This document shows, piece after piece, positions 13,172 to 15,918 of a DNA stretch of 15,918 nucleotides. Positions within the stretch are counted from its first letter, which is position 1. Each line of letters begins with the position of its first letter. The notes beneath the pieces are model-generated. The model worked only from the letters and a program-made list of their open reading frames with translations. It was not told the DNA's origin and did no database searches. A program made the position numbers and the translations under genes. The DNA is from Ruminococcus_G sp050944435 (GTDB lineage Bacteria; Bacillota; Clostridia; Lachnospirales; Lachnospiraceae): contig JBMNRB010000035.1 of assembly GCA_050944435.1 (NCBI GenBank), positions 1-15,918 on the forward strand, given 5' to 3'.

Positions 13172-14582
13172 GAAGATGGATGACTCTGATTTTGCGTATA
13201 TTCGTTCGGTAACGGCTTCTGATCGTGTGTGGGTGGGAGCGGAGATTGAACAGGAATATTACCGGGATGAGATGCCGGAGTACGGTGTTTTTCCTCCGGA
13301 ATTGTATGTAGAGGTTATTAACAAAGAAGAGGTATCCGCCATTATGGCATACGCCTATCAGAAGAATATTCCGGTGGTCTGCCGGGGTGCCGGTACGGGT
13401 CTGGCAGGAGGCGCTACCTGCAAATACGGCGGGATCATGCTGTCGGTGATGCGGATGAATAAAATTTTTCCTGTGGACCATAAGAATCAGACGATTACGG
13501 CAGAGCCGGGAGCCCTTCTTCTGGATATTCAGGCGGCAGCGGCAGCGGAAGGCCTGTTCTATCCTCCGGATCCGGGAGAGAAAACGGCGTCCATCGGAGG
13601 AAATGTAATCACCAATGCGGGAGGAATGAAAGCGGTGCGCTACGGACTGACCAGAGATTTCGTCCGGTGTATTGAAGCAGTGCTGCCTGACGGTTCCATT
13701 ATGAACTTTTCCTCCAACGTGGTAAAAAATACCACCGGTTACGCGGTGAAGGATCTGGTGATCGGTTCAGAAGGTACTTTGTGTATTCTGACGCAGGTAA
13801 CACTTAAATTATTGCCGGCGCCTACCTGCTCCTGTACTCTGGTGATGCCCTTTGAAAGTCTGGAAGCCTGTGCGGATATGGTTCCCAAGGTTCTGGAACT
13901 TCCCTTTGTGCCCACTGCCATTGAATTTCTGGAGCGGGAACTGATTGATATTGTGGAGCGTACCCTGAACAAACAGTTTCCGGTAAAACAGGGGGAAGCC
14001 GTTCTGATTGTCATGTATGACGCGTCCAGCCGTCAGGAGCTGGACAGCGCGGTGGAAGCCGCCGCCGAAGCAGCGCTGGCTAATGGCGCTTATGACTGCT
14101 GTATCGCGGACACGCCGGAAAGAGCAGGAACTGTCTGGGAAGTAAGAGGCGGCATTCTGGAGGGAATGAAGGCGGATTCCGTTTCTCAGGAAGAGTGCGA
14201 CGTGGTAGTTCCCCGTTCTCAGATTGCCGGTTACGTAAAAGCGGCAAAACGAATCGCCCTTTCTCATGGCATTCGCGTAGAGCCCTGCGGCCACTGCGGC
14301 GATGGAAATATACATACGGAGATGCTCCGGGATGCTTCCATGAGCGATGAGGAATGGAAAAGCGCTACCCATGCCTGCCTGAAAGAACTGTATGCTCTGT
14401 CAAAGGAACTGGGCGGACAGCTGTCGGGCGAACACGGAATCGGAAACGGGCGGCTGGAATTCCTGGAAGAATTTGTGGGTCCCAGAATGATTCAGCTTTA
14501 CAAAGCCATCAAACTGGCCTTCGATGATAAACTGATCCTGAATCCGGGAAAAGTGGTTGAATTTAATAAAGAGAGATTGTGA
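13155..14582 (+). CDS. FAD-binding 2-hydroxyacid dehydrogenase (GlcD/LctD-like), Etf-linked
   Basis: A 475-residue VAO/GlcD-family flavoenzyme, most like the LctD D-lactate dehydrogenase subunit that works with EtfAB. The FAD domain shows CRGAGTGLAGG (76-86), PPDPGEKTASIGGN with NAGGMKAVRYG (137-164), and NTTGYAVKDLVIGSEGTLC. The C-terminal domain has GHCGDGNIH (about 378-386, usually GHAGDGNLH, metal-binding) and SGEHGIGNGRLEFLEE (about 424-438). It oxidises a 2-hydroxy acid to a 2-oxo acid and passes electrons to EtfAB; in acetogens reduced ferredoxin drives NAD reduction by lactate. Lactate is the most likely substrate, with glycolate or a longer hydroxy acid as alternatives. GGAGG lies upstream inside the end of etfA. 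The next gene follows after 10 bp. Confidence 0.9.
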   Translation: MAYPYKKMDDSDFAYIRSVTASDRVWVGAEIEQEYYRDEMPEYGVFPPELYVEVINKEEVSAIMAYAYQKNIPVVCRGAGTGLAGGATCKYGGIMLSVMRMNKIFPVDHKNQTITAEPGALLLDIQAAAAAEGLFYPPDPGEKTASIGGNVITNAGGMKAVRYGLTRDFVRCIEAVLPDGSIMNFSSNVVKNTTGYAVKDLVIGSEGTLCILTQVTLKLLPAPTCSCTLVMPFESLEACADMVPKVLELPFVPTAIEFLERELIDIVERTLNKQFPVKQGEAVLIVMYDASSRQELDSAVEAAAEAALANGAYDCCIADTPERAGTVWEVRGGILEGMKADSVSQEECDVVVPRSQIAGYVKAAKRIALSHGIRVEPCGHCGDGNIHTEMLRDASMSDEEWKSATHACLKELYALSKELGGQLSGEHGIGNGRLEFLEEFVGPRMIQLYKAIKLAFDDKLILNPGKVVEFNKERL

Positions 14583-14592
14583 GGAGAAAAAG

Positions 14593-15771
14593 ATGAGTGG
14601 GAAAAAAACACTGCTTGTAGATAAAAACAGAATGCCCCTTGCAATGGGAATTGCTTTTGTGGCTTTCACTACCCAGTTCGGCGGCGGTTTTGCTTCCGGC
14701 GCGCAGATTTATCAGTATTTTATCAATTACGGAATCTGGTGCCTGGTGCTGCCGATTCTGACCCAGGGACTCTATGCCCTGTTTTTCTGGTACGGCATGC
14801 GCTATGCCTATAAGCATGAAACTTATGATTACCGCAGCTTTTCTGACAGTCTCTACGGAAAAACGAGACATGTGATGTCAAATCTTTATGAGATCTGTTA
14901 TCTGATTATGATTGGAACGGCTTCAGCGGCAGCTTTCGCCACAGGAGGCTATACACTGGAAACTCTTTTTGGACTGCCCTACTGGCTGTGTACGGTTCTG
15001 GTAGCTGCCTTTATCTTTGTCATCGCGCTGTTCGGAACGGAAGTAGTTCGCAAATGTGCGTCCACATTGAGCGTCCTGATTATTATCGGTCTAGTGCTGG
15101 TGCTGGTTCCCAACATCATTGCCCAGTGGGACAGCATTGTAGCTTCCGTGGGAAGGATGAGCGCGGGAGAGATGACGGTGTTGTCTTCGGAAAGCGGGGC
15201 CTTTGGGCCGGCTCTCTGGTCAGCGATTCTGTATTTCTTCTTCCAGCTGGCTTCAGTTTCTGTTATGTATCAGCATATGGAACCTGTGACGGATGTCAAG
15301 CAGATCAACCGCGCGGCTGTGGGCATGTTTGTGTGCAACTTCTTTGCCATGGAACTGTCAATCGTGGGACTGCTGGCTGTCGCTTATGTGGCTGAGCTGG
15401 CCCAGGCGTCCGTCCCCATGCTGATTCTGGTTCAGAACGGAGTAGGCGCCGGTGTGCTGACGCCGATTATCTCGCTGCTGATTATTCTGGGAGCTATTTC
15501 CACGGCGGTTAACATGATTTCCGGAATTGTCACCCGGTGCGTCAACGCGGTGGAACGCCGTATGGATTCAGAGGAAAAGAAAAAGCAAGGTCATCTGGCG
15601 AGAAACGCAGTCTTTACTCTGATTTTTGTATTTCTGGCTTTTGCCATTGCCCAGTTCGGTCTGATGGCGGTTGTCAGCAAAGGATATGCATATCTTGGGT
15701 ATGCAGCTTTGATTACATTGTTTATTCCTTTTGTGATACATGCGGTTGCGACGAAAGGAAAAGAAATCTGA
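14593..15771 (+). CDS. YkvI-like polytopic membrane protein, candidate transporter
   Basis: A 392-residue integral membrane protein with about ten hydrophobic segments and a short cytoplasmic N-terminus. It resembles the YkvI/COG3949 family, which has an APC/LeuT-like look: the first segment contains FGGGFASGAQ, a broken helix as in that fold. Family function is not established. The start is the ATG at 14593 with GAGGAG 6 nt upstream, overlapping the dehydrogenase stop; an upstream TTG at 14557 is unlikely. A basic loop near 317-325 (EEKKKQG) separates the last two segments. Sitting last in the Etf/hydroxyacid dehydrogenase operon, where acetogens place a lactate permease, it is a good candidate for substrate uptake or export. 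That role is inferred from position only. Confidence 0.75.
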   Translation: MSGKKTLLVDKNRMPLAMGIAFVAFTTQFGGGFASGAQIYQYFINYGIWCLVLPILTQGLYALFFWYGMRYAYKHETYDYRSFSDSLYGKTRHVMSNLYEICYLIMIGTASAAAFATGGYTLETLFGLPYWLCTVLVAAFIFVIALFGTEVVRKCASTLSVLIIIGLVLVLVPNIIAQWDSIVASVGRMSAGEMTVLSSESGAFGPALWSAILYFFFQLASVSVMYQHMEPVTDVKQINRAAVGMFVCNFFAMELSIVGLLAVAYVAELAQASVPMLILVQNGVGAGVLTPIISLLIILGAISTAVNMISGIVTRCVNAVERRMDSEEKKKQGHLARNAVFTLIFVFLAFAIAQFGLMAVVSKGYAYLGYAALITLFIPFVIHAVATKGKEI

Positions 15772-15792
15772 ATACATGGTATTGCATTGCTG

Positions 15793-15864
15793 GGGCTGTG
15801 AAAAAAGCATAGCCCAAAACAAAGAAGGACCAAGGGTCAAAAATAAGCCCAAGGTCCTTCTTTT
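15793..15864 (+). terminator. Tandem hairpins and terminator ending operon B
   Basis: A first hairpin, GGGCTGTG/CATAGCCC (15793-15800 with 15808-15815, one G-U), is followed by a strong terminator: AAAGAAGGACC (15821-15831) pairs with GGTCCTTCTTT (15853-15863) over 11 bp, with an inner GGG/CCC stem. The T tract forms the end of the right arm. On the minus strand the second stem is followed by GTTTTGGG, so it may work in both directions. The last 54 bases of the window show no gene. Confidence 0.8.
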
Positions 15865-15918
15865 GTGTTAAAATTAACTTGCAATGATAATTATTAACAA
15901 GTCTAATTCTAACGCAAA

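Noticed and set aside
1..15918. CRISPR arrays, tRNA or rRNA genes, insertion sequences, phage genes
   Set aside because: No spaced direct repeats, cloverleaf-like or rRNA sequence, transposase or integrase motifs were seen on either strand.

Overview
The window looks like chromosomal DNA of an anaerobic gut-type Clostridia, most likely a Lachnospiraceae relative. The reasons are strong GGAGG-type ribosome binding sites, short intergenic gaps, consensus sigma-A promoters, intrinsic terminators, and the gene families themselves: an electron-bifurcating Etf/lactate dehydrogenase, a nickel-pincer LarA homologue, a split transketolase, and a corrinoid-type methyl-THF methyltransferase.

Layout. 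Positions 1-236 are the 3' end of a ribose-type ABC permease, closed by a bidirectional terminator (248-288). On the minus strand follow a sugar-phosphate isomerase/epimerase-like TIM barrel (287-1117) and two tandem paralogous AraC regulators (1236-2081 and 2103-2981). A 439-bp divergent control region (2982-3420) contains a 20-bp tandem duplication carrying TATAAT boxes for the regulators, a perfect TTGACA-N17-TATAAT promoter for the plus-strand operon, and a leader with mutually exclusive pairings. Operon A (3421-10968, seven genes) encodes an archaeal-type (type II) GAPDH homologue, an archaeal-type phosphoglycerate kinase homologue, a LarA-like hydroxyacid racemase, an NAD-malic enzyme, the two halves of a transketolase, and an AcsE/MtgA-like methyltransferase. 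It ends in a clear terminator. Operon B (11158-15771) has its own extended -10 promoter and operator-like inverted repeat. It encodes EtfB, a ferredoxin-fused EtfA, a GlcD/LctD-type FAD dehydrogenase, and a YkvI-like membrane protein, and also ends in a terminator.

How the genes may work together (inference). Operon A reads as aldehyde production (transketolase), oxidation to an acyl phosphate (GAPDH homologue), ATP formation and release of a hydroxy acid (PGK homologue), then C2 epimerisation (LarA). Operon B would oxidise a 2-hydroxy acid to a 2-oxo acid with electrons handled by the Etf complex, with YkvI as a possible transporter. Compared by eye with family motifs from memory, all three central sugar enzymes differ at substrate-recognition positions while keeping catalytic residues: PGK Arg to Ser66, transketolase His to Asp and Asp to Asn in the C half, and an altered HHGPD-like motif in GAPDH. 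This raises the possibility that the pathway handles a substrate other than the usual phosphorylated glycolytic intermediates, for example lactaldehyde or glyceraldehyde from a deoxy- or unphosphorylated ketose. The substrate cannot be read from the sequence, and this model is a hypothesis.
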